From NCBI GenBank assembly GCA_022824305.1, contig JAJEAD010000010.1:1-40048 (forward strand): a stretch of 40,048 bases of DNA, written 5' to 3'. Every line of letters begins with the position of its first letter. The first letter of the stretch is position 1. The translations under genes and the position numbers were made by a program. Shown one piece after another: positions 7,616 through 17,017 of this stretch. The notes beneath the pieces are model-generated. The model did not search any database. It saw only the letters and a list, made by a program, of their open reading frames with translations, and was not told where the DNA came from. This DNA is from Gammaproteobacteria bacterium. GTDB taxonomy: Bacteria > Pseudomonadota > Gammaproteobacteria > HK1.

Positions 7616-9934
7616 CTAGCGGCGCTCGATGGTCGGCGGATCGAAAGCGGTGACCGGAGGGGGCTCTCCCTCGTAGCGCTCCACCTCCACCAGGCAGGTG
7701 TGGGCGGAGGAGCCCTGGGCGAGGCGCGAGGTGCCCTTGTCGAGGGTGAGCACGTTCACGTTGCCGTGCTTGCAGAGGCTTCCGATCTCTCCCGGCTGCG
7801 CCGGGTCGTACCACGCGCCGGTCGCCATCTGCACCACGCCGGGACGCACCGCGTCGCTCGGCACGGCTCCGGCGAGGCACTGCCCGCGGTCGTTGAACAC
7901 GCGCACCACGTCGCCCGCCGCGATGCCGCGCGCTTGCGCGTCGGCGGGGTTGAGGCGAATGGCTTCGCGCCCGCTCACCTTGGCGGCGCGGCTCAGCTCG
8001 CTCGCATCGTACTGGCTGTGCAGGCGCGTCACGGGCTGGTTGGAGACTAGGTGCAGGGGGAAGCGCGCCGCGAGCGGGGACCCCAGCCACTCCGCGGGCT
8101 CGATCCAGGCCGGGTGCCCGGGGCAGTCGTCGTACTCGAAGGCCTCGATGGTCTCCGAGAAGATCTCGATGCGCCCGGAGGGGGTGCGCAGGCGGTTGCC
8201 TTCGGGATCCGCCCGGAACTTCCCATGCATGACCTGCAGGTCTTCGCGCTCGGGCAGGCCGCACTCCCCTTCCCGCCAGAAGGTGTCGAAGTCGGGAAGG
8301 GTGAAGCCCTGCTCCGCCGCGCGCTGGCGGTTCTGGTCGTGCAGGTGGCGCAGCCAGTCCATCTCGCTCCGCCCCTCGGTGAAGCCCGGCGCGCAGCCCA
8401 AGCGATCGGCGATACCGGCGAGGATGTCGAAGTCGTTGCGCGATTCGGCGTAGGGCGCGATGCAGCGCTGCACCGCGAGGACCCGGGGGTCGCTCGGCGA
8501 GGTCACGAAGTCGTTGCGCTCGAGCGGAGTGGTGGCCGGGAGCGCGATGTCGGCGTGGCGCGCGAGAGGGGTCCACCAGGGCTCGTGCACCACCACCGTC
8601 TCCGGGCGGCGCCACGCGCGCAGCAGCCGGTTGAGGTCCTGGTGGTGATGGAAGGGATTGCCCCCGAGCCAGTAGAGCAGGCGCACGTCGGGGAAGCGCA
8701 GCCTGCGGCCGTTGAAGTCGAAGGCGGCGCCGGGATTCAGCAGCATGTCGGCGATGCGCGAGACCGGAATGAGGTCATCGACGGGAAAGGGGCCGGGATT
8801 GAGTCCCGCCCAGCGCATGCGATGGGAGTGGAGCCCCATGTTGGAGGTCGCCGCGTAGCCGAAGGCGACGCCGCCCCCGGGCAGCCCGACCTGGCCCAGC
8901 ATCGCCGCGAGCGCGGCGCCCGTCCAGAAGGGCTGCTCGCCGTGGTCCTGCCGGTTCAGCGACCAGCTCATGTTGATCATGGTGCGGGAGTCGGCCATGC
9001 GCCGTGCGAGCCCGCGCAGCGTCTCCGCGTCGAGACCGCTCACCCCCGCCGCCCACGTCACGTCCTTGGGCCGGCCGTCGGACTCGCCGCGCAGGTAGGC
9101 GGCGAAGCGTTCGAACCCGACGCAGTAGCGCGAGAGGAAGTCTTCGTCGTGCCGGCCCTCCTCCAGCAGGGTGTGCGCGAGGCCGAGCATGATGGCGACG
9201 TCGGTGTTCGGCCGGGCCGGGAGCCACTCCGCGTCGAGGAAGTCCGCCATGTCGTCGCTCAAGGGGCCCACGTTGACGAAGGCGATCCCTGCCTCGCGCG
9301 CCTCGCGCATGTAGCCGCGCTGGGTGTGGCGGGCGACGCCGCGGTAGTTGATCTGGCTGTTCTTGAGCGGCATCCCTCCGAAGCAGACCATCAGCTCGGT
9401 ATGCCCGATGATCGAGGGCCAGCTCGTGTGCTGGCCCTGGAGCCAGGGGAAGGGGCCCATGACGTGCGGCATGATGTTCTCGGCCGCGGCGAGGCTGTAG
9501 GTGTTGACGGAGCGGGTGAAGCCGCCGGCCAGGTTCAGCAGGCGATACAGGTGGCCCTGGGCGTGGTGGAACTGTCCGGCGCTGCCCCAGCCGTAGGAGC
9601 CGGCAAAGATGGACGCGTTGCCGTGGGTGCGCCGCACCCGTTCGATCTCGGCTGCGACCAGGCGCTCGGCCTCGTCCCAGGACACGGCCACGAAGGGCTC
9701 GGCCCCGCGCAGCTCCGTCGACGTGGCCGGCCCGTGCTCGAGGTAGGAGCGCCGCACCGCCGGCTCGGCGATGCGCAGCGGCGAATCCACGCTCTCGACG
9801 AGGCCGCGCCCGATCGGGGAAGGGTCCTCGTCCCCCTCCACCGGGAGCAGCTCGCGCACCCGGCCCCCCTCGACCCGAACGTGGTACGCACCGTAGTGGT
9901 TCGCGGTGCGGGGCAGGGAACGCAGCTCAGTCAT
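7616..9934 (-). CDS. Molybdopterin oxidoreductase, BisC/TorA-like (S- or N-oxide reductase)
   Basis: The 772-residue protein belongs to the DMSO-reductase family, closest in style to biotin/methionine sulfoxide reductase BisC. The motif GSYGWGSAGQFHHAQ places the molybdenum-ligand Ser at residue 118, as in DMSO/TMAO reductases. There is no N-terminal Fe-S Cys motif and no twin-arginine signal, which points to a cytoplasmic enzyme. Later family marks include LYWLGGNPFHHHQDLNRL, HEPWWTPLARHADIALPAT and the C-terminal cap (LHLVSNQPVTRLHSQYD). The start at 9934 follows GGAGG with an 8-base gap. It probably reduces methionine, biotin or other S/N-oxides. No dedicated electron donor or chaperone gene is adjacent; the next gene upstream on the same strand is a GMC oxidoreductase. 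Confidence 0.9.
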   Translation of the reverse strand: MTELRSLPRTANHYGAYHVRVEGGRVRELLPVEGDEDPSPIGRGLVESVDSPLRIAEPAVRRSYLEHGPATSTELRGAEPFVAVSWDEAERLVAAEIERVRRTHGNASIFAGSYGWGSAGQFHHAQGHLYRLLNLAGGFTRSVNTYSLAAAENIMPHVMGPFPWLQGQHTSWPSIIGHTELMVCFGGMPLKNSQINYRGVARHTQRGYMREAREAGIAFVNVGPLSDDMADFLDAEWLPARPNTDVAIMLGLAHTLLEEGRHDEDFLSRYCVGFERFAAYLRGESDGRPKDVTWAAGVSGLDAETLRGLARRMADSRTMINMSWSLNRQDHGEQPFWTGAALAAMLGQVGLPGGGVAFGYAATSNMGLHSHRMRWAGLNPGPFPVDDLIPVSRIADMLLNPGAAFDFNGRRLRFPDVRLLYWLGGNPFHHHQDLNRLLRAWRRPETVVVHEPWWTPLARHADIALPATTPLERNDFVTSPSDPRVLAVQRCIAPYAESRNDFDILAGIADRLGCAPGFTEGRSEMDWLRHLHDQNRQRAAEQGFTLPDFDTFWREGECGLPEREDLQVMHGKFRADPEGNRLRTPSGRIEIFSETIEAFEYDDCPGHPAWIEPAEWLGSPLAARFPLHLVSNQPVTRLHSQYDASELSRAAKVSGREAIRLNPADAQARGIAAGDVVRVFNDRGQCLAGAVPSDAVRPGVVQMATGAWYDPAQPGEIGSLCKHGNVNVLTLDKGTSRLAQGSSAHTCLVEVERYEGEPPPVTAFDPPTIERR

Positions 9935-10010
9935 GGCGGCGCCTCCGGGCGGCCTTGGAAGTGTGTGATGCTGTCAGGAAGCGACGGAGCTCGCACGCGC
10001 GGCGCGCCGT

Positions 10011-11690
10011 TCACAGTGGACGCTCCGGGGCGCCCGCCCGCGAGCGGGTCTCCCATTCCTCGTCCACGAAGAAGTCCACGTCGTCGGGGGGGAGGAGCGG
10101 CAGTCCACGGATCATGTCCGCCGCCTTCTCCGCGATCATGATGGTGGGCGCGTTGGTGTTGCCGGTGGTCACCATCGGCATCACCGACGCGTCGACGACG
10201 CGAAGCCCTTCGATGCCGTGCACCCGGCACTCGTGGTCCACCACCGCCATCGCGTCGCCGCCCATGCGGCAGGTGGAAGTGGGGTGGTAGACGGTCCCGA
10301 CGTTGGCCCGCACGAAGGCATCGAGCTCGTCGTCGCTAGTGCACTCGGGCCCCGGGGCGAGTTCCGCTCCCCGATAGGGATCGAAGGCGGGCTGCTGGTG
10401 GATCTCGCGGGTGCGTCGCAACGCGTCGCGCATCACGCGCCGGTCCTCCTCCTCCGAGAGATAGTTGTACAGGATGCGCGGAGCGTCACCCGGATTCGCC
10501 GATGCGAGCTCCACCCGGCCCCGGCTCGCAGGCCGCATCGGCCCGACGTGGGTCTGGAAGCCGTGCGCCACCGGCACCACCTGGTTGAACTCCTGCACCG
10601 CGGCCGGAGTGAAATCGAGCTGCACGTCCGGGTAGCGCACTCCGGGCCGCGTGCGGATGAAGCCGCTCGCCTCGAACACGTTGGTCGCGCCGATGCCGCT
10701 CTTGAAGAGCAGCCAGCGCAGGCCCACCCGCAGGCGGCCCGCCCCGTGGGTCCAGGGCTGCAGGCTGACCGGAGCGGAGCACTCGTGGCGGACGTAGACG
10801 CCGAGGTGATCGACGAGGTTCTCCCCCACCCCCGGCAGGTCGCGGCGTACCTCGATGCCGTGGGCCTTCAGCTTCTCCGCCGGCCCCAGGCCCGAGAGGA
10901 GGAGCAGCTTGGGGGTGTTGAAGGTGCCGGAGCACAGGATCACCTCGCGCCGGGCGCTCGCCTCGTGGGGAAGGCCGCCGCGCCGATAGGCCACCCCTTC
11001 CACCCGGTTGCCGCCGGCAATCACGAGACCGGTGGCGAGCGCGTCGGTCTCCACGTCGAGGTTGCGCCGGTGGCGCACCGGCCCGAGATAGGCGCGCGCG
11101 GTGCTCTGCCGGCGGCCGTCGCCGACCGACATGCTCATCCGGCCGAACCCTTCCTGCCGGTACCCGTTGGGGTCGGAGGTGCGGGCATAGCCGGCCTGCA
11201 CGCCCGCCTCGATGAATACGCGATAGAGCGGACAGGGATTGTCTCCCTGCCGGGTGAGCAGCGGACCCTCGCCGCCGCGATACTCGTCGGCGCCGCCCGC
11301 GAAGGTCTCCGAGCGCTTGAAGTAGGGGAGCACGTCACGGTAGCCCCAGCCCTTCGCGCCCATCGACTCCCACCCCTCGTAGTCGAGCGGGTTGCCGCGC
11401 ACGAACATCATTCCGTTGATCGAGGACGATCCCCCCAGCACCCTCCCCCGCGGGGTCCTCATGCGCCGGCCGTCCAGTCCCGGCTCCGGCGCGCTCCAGT
11501 AGTTCCAGTTGAAGCGGGGGAGCCCCATCGCGTCCCCGAGGGCCGCGGGCATGTCGAGGCGAATGCTCGCGGCCTCGCCGCCCGCCTCGAGAAGCAGCAC
11601 GGTGGTGCGCGGGTCCTCGCTCAGGCGATGGGCGAGCACGCAGCCGGCGGAGCCCGCGCCGACGATGATGTAGTCGAATTCCCGTTCCAC
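10011..11690 (-). CDS. GMC-family FAD oxidoreductase (choline dehydrogenase-like)
   Basis: These enzymes oxidise alcohols (choline, long-chain or aromatic alcohols) with FAD. The N-terminal VGAGSAG dinucleotide motif at residues 10-16, the GMC signature 1 region ([19 protein letters not shown]), signature 2 ([18 protein letters not shown]) and the active-site stretch near His469 ([10 protein letters not shown]) are all present. I use GTG at 11690 (559 residues), preceded by CGGGG, because a longer reading would run across the start of the divergent gene at 11776. A C-terminal tail of about 30 residues after the last FAD motif is acidic and then basic. The 76-base gap to the molybdoenzyme start allows co-transcription. 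Substrate unknown. Confidence 0.9.
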   Translation of the reverse strand: MEREFDYIIVGAGSAGCVLAHRLSEDPRTTVLLLEAGGEAASIRLDMPAALGDAMGLPRFNWNYWSAPEPGLDGRRMRTPRGRVLGGSSSINGMMFVRGNPLDYEGWESMGAKGWGYRDVLPYFKRSETFAGGADEYRGGEGPLLTRQGDNPCPLYRVFIEAGVQAGYARTSDPNGYRQEGFGRMSMSVGDGRRQSTARAYLGPVRHRRNLDVETDALATGLVIAGGNRVEGVAYRRGGLPHEASARREVILCSGTFNTPKLLLLSGLGPAEKLKAHGIEVRRDLPGVGENLVDHLGVYVRHECSAPVSLQPWTHGAGRLRVGLRWLLFKSGIGATNVFEASGFIRTRPGVRYPDVQLDFTPAAVQEFNQVVPVAHGFQTHVGPMRPASRGRVELASANPGDAPRILYNYLSEEEDRRVMRDALRRTREIHQQPAFDPYRGAELAPGPECTSDDELDAFVRANVGTVYHPTSTCRMGGDAMAVVDHECRVHGIEGLRVVDASVMPMVTTGNTNAPTIMIAEKAADMIRGLPLLPPDDVDFFVDEEWETRSRAGAPERPL

Positions 11691-11775
11691 TCGAGAACCC
11701 CGATAGCGTTGGACGCGCGCTAGTGTAGCGGCGCCGGGTCGATCTCGATGTATCGGACTTGTATTCTCGCAGCGG

Positions 11776-12135
11776 ATGAGCGCTCTCCGGGAACGAGCCA
11801 GCGTCGAGATCGACACCGACATCGGTGGCGCCCTCGAGTACTGCTACGAGCAGGGCTGGACCGACGGCCGGCCGGTGGTGCCGCCCGAGCCGGCGCGGGT
11901 GGAGGCGATGCTTGCCATGGAAGGCCGGCCGGCGGAGACGCTCGTCGCGAGCCACCCCACCATCGGCCGCGCGATCCGGCTCGTCATCATGAACGTGTTC
12001 GGCATGGTGCCCGGAGTGTCGGACCTTTCCACCCAGGGGCACCCCGGCAAGTACAGCTTCTGCATCGCGGGGCGGGCGGAGGAGGCCTACGTCCAGGCGC
12101 TCTCGATCCTCGAGCGGGCCGCGGCGAGCGCCTGA
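11776..12135 (+). CDS. Short conserved protein, apparently an internally deleted family member
   Basis: The 119-residue product begins with [17 protein letters not shown] and ends with a [14 protein letters not shown]...[14 protein letters not shown] segment. From memory both halves belong to an uncharacterised environmental family of roughly 350-400 residues, in which these two motifs are separated by more than 100 residues and the protein continues beyond the second. Here they lie about 30 residues apart in one frame, and the protein ends soon after. That suggests an in-frame internal deletion plus a shortened C-terminus, or a natural miniature. The function of the family is unknown to me. 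The CocE hydrolase follows 33 bases downstream, so the two are likely co-transcribed. The ribosome site before 11776 is weak. Confidence 0.6.
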   Translation: MSALRERASVEIDTDIGGALEYCYEQGWTDGRPVVPPEPARVEAMLAMEGRPAETLVASHPTIGRAIRLVIMNVFGMVPGVSDLSTQGHPGKYSFCIAGRAEEAYVQALSILERAAASA

Positions 12136-12168
12136 GCCGACGGAGAGACGAGTGAGGAGATGCACCCC

Positions 12169-13902
12169 ATGATCCAGGTCGAGTTCGACGTACCCGTCCC
12201 CATGCGAGACGGAACCCGCCTCTTCGCCGACGTCTACCGGCCCGCCGGCGACGGAAGGCATCCGGTGCTGCTGCAGCGCACCCCCTACGACAAGGCGGGT
12301 GCGGAGACCCGGGTCCGGGCGCTGGACGCGGTACGCGCCGCCCGGGAAGGCTTCGCGGTGGTGATTCAGGACGTGCGCGGGCGCTACGCCTCGGAGGGCG
12401 ACTTCTACACCTTCGTCAACGAGTCCGCGGACGGCTACGACACGGTGGAGTGGGCGGCGGCGCAGAGCTGGTCGACGGGCCGGGTCGGCATGTACGGCGG
12501 CTCCTACGTCGGCGCCACCCAGTGGCTCGCGGCGATCGCGAAGCCTCCGCATCTCACCGCAATCGCGCCCACCATCACCAGCCACGACTACTACGAGGGC
12601 TGGACCTACCAGGGCGGCGCCTTCCAGCTCAACTTCACGCTGAGCTGGGCGCTCGGCCTCACCCTCTTCAACGCCGACCATCTCGAGCGGCGCTTCGGCG
12701 GCCTGGAGGAAGACATCGCCCGCCTCACCCAAGCCATCGACAACTTCGAGGAAGCGGCCGACCACCTGCCGCTGGAGGAGAACCCGGCATTCTCCCGCCG
12801 GGACCTCACACCCTACTACCACGACTGGATCGCCCACCCCGACGATGACGACTACTGGCGGCGCTGGAACATCGAGAGCCGTCACCACACCCTCGACATC
12901 GCGGCGCTGCATCGGGGCGGCTGGTACGACATCTTCCTCGGGGGGACGCTGCGCAACTTCCAGGGCATGCGCGCGAACGCGGCGAGCGAGGCCGCCCGGG
13001 CCGGCCAGCGGCTGCTGATCGGACCCTGGATCCACGACGGACCGGACCCCAAGGTGGGCGAGGTCGACTTCGGGGTCGGGGCCGCCGGAGACGCCATCGA
13101 CGTCGACGGACGCACGCTCCGCTTCTTCGATCAGTGGCTGAAGGGCGTCGACGACGGCCACTCCGAAGAGGCGCCCATCGACATCTTCGTGATGGGAGTC
13201 AACGAGTGGCGAAAGGAGTGGGAGTGGCCGCTCGCCCGGACCCGCTTCGAGCGCCACTACCTGCACAGCGGCGGCCGGGCGCAGACCCTGGACGGCGACG
13301 GCACGCTGGACACCACGGCCCCCGGCGCCGAGCCGCCGGACGTCTTCCTCTACCGGCCCAACGACCCGGTGCCGACCTGCGGCGGCGGGCTCTGCTGCCA
13401 CGCCCCCCAGGTGCCCTACGGCGCCTTCGACCAGCGCGAGGTGGAGCGCCGCGCCGACGTCCTCGTCTATACGAGCGCCGTTCTGGACGAGCCCGTCGAG
13501 GTTACCGGTCCGGTCTCCGTGACCCTCTACGCCGCCTCCTCCGCCCCCGACACCGACTTCACCGCCAAGCTCGTGGACGTCGGACCCTGCGGGCGCGCCG
13601 TCAACCTCAGCGACGGCATCATCCGTGCCCGCTACCGCAACTCCACCGCGAAGCCTGAGCCCATCTCACCGGGCAGGGTCTACGAGTACCGGATCGATCT
13701 CTGGGCCACCAGCAACGTGTTCCTGCCCGGCCACCGGATCCGCGTGGAGATCTCGAGCAGCAACTACCCGCGCTTCGACCGCAACCCCAACACCGGCGCG
13801 CCCGCGCGCGGGCCGGAGGACCTCGAGCCGGCCACTCAGACCATCCTCCACGACGAGGCCCACCCCTCGCACATCACCTTGCCGATCGTCCCGAAGGGGT
13901 GA
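12169..13902 (+). CDS. CocE/NonD (X-Pro dipeptidyl-peptidase S15) family hydrolase
   Basis: This is an alpha/beta hydrolase with a C-terminal jelly roll, related to cocaine esterase, glutaryl-7-ACA acylase and Xaa-Pro dipeptidyl-peptidases. The N-terminal DVPVPMRDGTRLFADVYRP opening is typical. The nucleophile Ser112 sits in GGSYVGAT, followed by the cap domain. A likely catalytic-His segment is GPWIHDGPD. The jelly roll ends with VFLPGHRIRVEISSSNYPRFDRN. I prefer ATG at 12169 (577 residues): GAGGAG at 12154-12159 is well spaced for it and too close for the ATG at 12160. No signal peptide is seen. Substrate (ester, amide or peptide) cannot be predicted. Confidence 0.91.
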   Translation: MIQVEFDVPVPMRDGTRLFADVYRPAGDGRHPVLLQRTPYDKAGAETRVRALDAVRAAREGFAVVIQDVRGRYASEGDFYTFVNESADGYDTVEWAAAQSWSTGRVGMYGGSYVGATQWLAAIAKPPHLTAIAPTITSHDYYEGWTYQGGAFQLNFTLSWALGLTLFNADHLERRFGGLEEDIARLTQAIDNFEEAADHLPLEENPAFSRRDLTPYYHDWIAHPDDDDYWRRWNIESRHHTLDIAALHRGGWYDIFLGGTLRNFQGMRANAASEAARAGQRLLIGPWIHDGPDPKVGEVDFGVGAAGDAIDVDGRTLRFFDQWLKGVDDGHSEEAPIDIFVMGVNEWRKEWEWPLARTRFERHYLHSGGRAQTLDGDGTLDTTAPGAEPPDVFLYRPNDPVPTCGGGLCCHAPQVPYGAFDQREVERRADVLVYTSAVLDEPVEVTGPVSVTLYAASSAPDTDFTAKLVDVGPCGRAVNLSDGIIRARYRNSTAKPEPISPGRVYEYRIDLWATSNVFLPGHRIRVEISSSNYPRFDRNPNTGAPARGPEDLEPATQTILHDEAHPSHITLPIVPKG

Positions 13903-13986
13903 CAGCGCCCGCCCGCCCCGCCCCTGACCGCGCCCCTCGTCGCCTCGTCGCGAGGGCCGCGCTTCCGTCCGGGTCGGGCAGCGCGC

Positions 13987-14751
13987 TCAGTCGACGGTCT
14001 CACCACCGTCGACGACGTGGACGGACCCGGTGACGAAGCTTGCAAGGTCCGAGCACAGGTAGAGCACCGGAGCGGCCAGCTCGCGCGGGTCCGCGATTCG
14101 CTTCTGCGCCGTGCAGTCCTCCGAGAGGATCGCGTATCCCTCCTCGACGGAGTCGGCGAGGGTGAGCGCCATGTCGCGCAGCATGTCGGTGTCGACTCCA
14201 CCCGGGCAGACCGCGTTGACGCGAACCTCGGGCGCGAGCTCCAGTGCATGCGCCTTGGTGAGGTTGATCACTCCCGCCTTGGCCGCGCCGTAGACCGATG
14301 AACCCGGAGCGCCGACCAGGCCGAACACCGACGAGAAGTTGACGATCGCGCCCTTCGATGCCTTGAGATGGGGCGCGGCGTACTGGGTCATGAAGTAGAC
14401 CCCCTTGAGGTTCGTATCGACGGTCCGGTTCCAGCTCTCCTCCGTGGTCTCGCCGAGCACGGTGACGTCGCCCCAGCCTGCGTTGTTGACGAGAACGTCG
14501 AGCCCGCCGAGGCCCGCGACCGCGGTCTCCACGATGCGGGCGCAGTCGGCGACCTCGGCCACCGAACCCGACGCGGCAACCAGCCGGCCGCTCGCGGCAA
14601 TCTCCGAGACGGCCTTCGCGGTGCTCTCCTTCGTGCTGCCGTTGAGGGCGACCTTCGCGCCCGCGGCCAGGAACATCTCCACGATGGCGCGCCCGATGCC
14701 GCGCGAGCCACCGGTCACCAGGACCCGCTTGTCCGTGAAGTCGATATGCAT
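13987..14751 (-). CDS. Short-chain dehydrogenase/reductase (SDR)
   Basis: A classical SDR of 254 residues that oxidises or reduces alcohols/ketones with NAD(P). Visible motifs are the cofactor-binding TGGSRGIG (residues 13-20), NNAG (89-92), the catalytic Ser at 140/141, Tyr154 and Lys158 (YGAAK), and the closing VVDGGETVD. The start at 14751 has a GGGGAG site upstream. The gene follows the PhyH dioxygenase by 31 bases on the same strand, in an M24-PhyH-SDR run. That order suggests hydroxylation of a substrate by the dioxygenase followed by oxidation of the new alcohol, which is inference. It converges on the CocE hydrolase. Confidence 0.91.
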   Translation of the reverse strand: MHIDFTDKRVLVTGGSRGIGRAIVEMFLAAGAKVALNGSTKESTAKAVSEIAASGRLVAASGSVAEVADCARIVETAVAGLGGLDVLVNNAGWGDVTVLGETTEESWNRTVDTNLKGVYFMTQYAAPHLKASKGAIVNFSSVFGLVGAPGSSVYGAAKAGVINLTKAHALELAPEVRVNAVCPGGVDTDMLRDMALTLADSVEEGYAILSEDCTAQKRIADPRELAAPVLYLCSDLASFVTGSVHVVDGGETVD

Positions 14752-14782
14752 GACTGTCTCCCCGGCGAGGCCGGAAGCGCCT

Positions 14783-15634
14783 TCAGGCCTCTCCGGCCAG
14801 GATGTCCTCGTAGTCCTTGACCCACAGGCGGTCGTAGCCGCCGTCGCCGCCCGGCAAGTAGCTGCGCCAGCCGAGCAGGCGCTGGGCGCGGCGCGGCAGC
14901 CGCAGCGCGCGCTCCCGCGTGACCGCCAGCGGATGCGCCTCCTCCGGCGTGAGCCACCCCGCGTTGAAGCTCATCTGCACGGCATGGCGCCACCGGTCCC
15001 TCGTCCGGTTGTGGCCTCCGCCGTGGAAGGTGTAGCCGGAATAGAAGACGGCAGAGCCGGCCTCCATCTCGGCCGGCACCGTCTCGGCGGGATCGGGCCG
15101 GCGCTCCCTCTCGTTCCAGCGGTGGCTGCCGGGGATGACGCGGGTGGCGCCCATTTCGTCGGTGAAGGTGTGGAACGGAAACAGCGTGTTGAAGCTCAGC
15201 TCCGGCATCTTCGGCCAGGCCCACTCGCAGACCCGCTGCCAGAGGTCGTTGTCGCGGTGGAGGGCCTGGGCGGGCTCGCCCGGACCGATGCCGATGAACT
15301 GCGCCGTGTTCATCCAGTAGTCGGTGCCGACCTCCTCCAGAAACGCGTCGGCGACCTCCTTCACGAGCGGGTTCAGCATGATCTCGATGAAGGCGTCGCT
15401 CTCCTGGGCGAGGCCCGCGAAACGGATCGTGTTGCGGCCCCAGAAGACCTCGTTCTCCTCGCCGGGGATGGTCGGGCCCGGGCCGTGCTGCGCCCGCTTG
15501 CCGGCGAGCTCGTCCCAGCACCGCTTCAGCGTCGCGCGGTCGAAGATGTTCTCGACGACGACCACCCCGGCCTCGCCGAGCTTCTCGAGGATCGCATCCT
15601 TTCCGGCGCTTGCCGGCACACGGGAGAGTTCCAC
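14783..15634 (-). CDS. Phytanoyl-CoA dioxygenase (PhyH) family Fe(II)/2-oxoglutarate oxygenase
   Basis: The 283-residue protein has the double-stranded beta-helix features of the PhyH family, which hydroxylate lipids, amino acids or small metabolites using iron and 2-oxoglutarate. The facial triad is visible: His126 and Asp128 (LHRDND), and a distal His at 204 or 208 within YTFHGGGHNRT, with the 2-oxoglutarate-binding Arg close behind. An IPGSHRWNE loop before the distal His is characteristic. The start is GTG at 15634 with an excellent GGAGG site six bases upstream. It sits between M24 peptidase and SDR genes on the same strand. The substrate is not predictable; bacterial genomes often carry many PhyH paralogues. 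Confidence 0.9.
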   Translation of the reverse strand: MELSRVPASAGKDAILEKLGEAGVVVVENIFDRATLKRCWDELAGKRAQHGPGPTIPGEENEVFWGRNTIRFAGLAQESDAFIEIMLNPLVKEVADAFLEEVGTDYWMNTAQFIGIGPGEPAQALHRDNDLWQRVCEWAWPKMPELSFNTLFPFHTFTDEMGATRVIPGSHRWNERERRPDPAETVPAEMEAGSAVFYSGYTFHGGGHNRTRDRWRHAVQMSFNAGWLTPEEAHPLAVTRERALRLPRRAQRLLGWRSYLPGGDGGYDRLWVKDYEDILAGEA

Positions 15635-15758
15635 TCTCGACCTCCGGGAGTCGCGAAGGACACGACGATTATCCCAGAGCGCCGCGCCGTGTGCGGCAGT
15701 CAGGATCCCCGGACGCTTGCAGCCTGCGCCTCGGCCGGCGTTTCGAAGCCGTCTCCTG

Positions 15759-16970
15759 TCAGACGACGATCAGACGCCGGTCGAGCCCGGACAGGATCTC
15801 CAGACCCTGCTCGGTCATGAGCAGCATCTCGATGTAGCTCCCGCCCTTTCCCCCCGGCCAGTCCTCGATCACGATGTCGAAGACGTTCTCGTAGTTCGTC
15901 GTCATCCCGACCTCGAAGTCGAGCGCCTCGAAACCGAGCCCGCTATGGAAGGTGTGCCCCACCCAGTCGGGCGGGATCGCGATTCCCATGTCGTAGCCCC
16001 CCACCAGCCAGGCGTAGGGCTCGAGACCCACGTCCCTGATGTAGTCCTTCGCCACTTCGTGGAGCTTCAGCATGGAGTCCCCCGGTCTCATCTCCCGCAG
16101 GACCACCTCCACGCTCCCGGCCGCCTTCTCGTAGAGCTCCGTCCAGCGGCGATCGGGCTCGCCGAGGGAGAAGATGCGGGCGAGATCGGCGTGGTAGCGG
16201 TTGTAGGAAGCCGAGAAGTCCACCCAGACGATGTCACCCCTCTGGATCCGGCGTCGCGAGGGCGGCACGTGGTGGGCGGCGCCGCGGGGGCCGGAACGCA
16301 CCGCGGTGCGGATCGCCGGCTCCTCGCCGCCGTTGCGGCTCATCACGTACTGCGCGAGACCCTGGATCTCCACCTCCATCATGCCCGGCGCCATCTCGTC
16401 GATGACCGCCTGCATGGCCACGTCGGCGATCCGGGCCGCCTCGCGCATCATCGCAATTTCCGCCGGTGACTTGACCATCTTGATCCGATCGACCAGCCAC
16501 GAGCCGTCCGACACCCGGCAACCCGCCTGCTCGAAGCCATCCGCCAGATCGGCGAGCACCATCCCGCCGGGCGCCAGGCTCCAGCGCTCCAGCGCCAGGT
16601 GCCCCTTCAGCCAGCCGCGCGCCCTCAGGCTCGCGAGGATCGTCTCCACCGCCGGTCCCGCTTTCCGTCGGTCGAAGAGCTCCACCTCGTCGAAGCACCC
16701 CGTACCGCTCTTCACCAGGTCGCTGTGCGATGCCGAATCGAAGAAGAGCGTCTCTTCCCCGCCGGCCCGGATGACCAGGCCGGTCGGGGTGGTGCGGCGG
16801 TACCAGATCGAGTCGTAACCGGTCAGCCAGGTCAGGTTGGGCGGCGAGCTGACGAAGAGCAGGTCGATGCCCCGCTCGCGCATCGCCTCCCGAGTCCGGG
16901 CCGCGCGTTCCCGATACTCCGCACGAGAGAATGGCGGTCCCCACTCGGTGCCGGCTTCGGTGTTCTCCAT
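15759..16970 (-). CDS. M24 family metallopeptidase (Xaa-Pro aminopeptidase/creatinase-like)
   Basis: The 403-residue protein has the N-terminal creatinase-type domain (about residues 1-150, including DLLFVSSPPNLTWLTGYDS) and the C-terminal pita-bread fold. The metal ligands are readable in order: the Asp of WVDFSASYN, the Asp in YHADLARIF, a His in GHTFHSGLGFE, and Glu residues in TTNYENVFDI and GSYIEMLLMTEQG. With all ligands kept, a dimetal peptidase is expected, although creatinase-like members lacking metal use also exist. The ATG at 16970 follows GGAGAGG with a good gap. An apparent longer frame upstream is antisense-like and is rejected. Fic lies 47 bases upstream on the same strand and PhyH 124 bases downstream. 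Confidence 0.89.
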   Translation of the reverse strand: MENTEAGTEWGPPFSRAEYRERAARTREAMRERGIDLLFVSSPPNLTWLTGYDSIWYRRTTPTGLVIRAGGEETLFFDSASHSDLVKSGTGCFDEVELFDRRKAGPAVETILASLRARGWLKGHLALERWSLAPGGMVLADLADGFEQAGCRVSDGSWLVDRIKMVKSPAEIAMMREAARIADVAMQAVIDEMAPGMMEVEIQGLAQYVMSRNGGEEPAIRTAVRSGPRGAAHHVPPSRRRIQRGDIVWVDFSASYNRYHADLARIFSLGEPDRRWTELYEKAAGSVEVVLREMRPGDSMLKLHEVAKDYIRDVGLEPYAWLVGGYDMGIAIPPDWVGHTFHSGLGFEALDFEVGMTTNYENVFDIVIEDWPGGKGGSYIEMLLMTEQGLEILSGLDRRLIVV

Positions 16971-17017
16971 GGCGCCTCTCCAGGTTGGCAGCTCGCGTCG
17001 TACGCGGGAAGTCGAGC

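Noticed and set aside
8051..10141. Long plus-strand frame antisense to the molybdoenzyme
   Set aside because: The minus strand encodes a complete DMSO-reductase family protein with good ribosome site; the plus frame is a compositional shadow.
10218..11723. Plus-strand frame antisense to the GMC oxidoreductase
   Set aside because: The translation is rich in His, Ala and Arg without motifs, while the minus strand has all GMC signatures.
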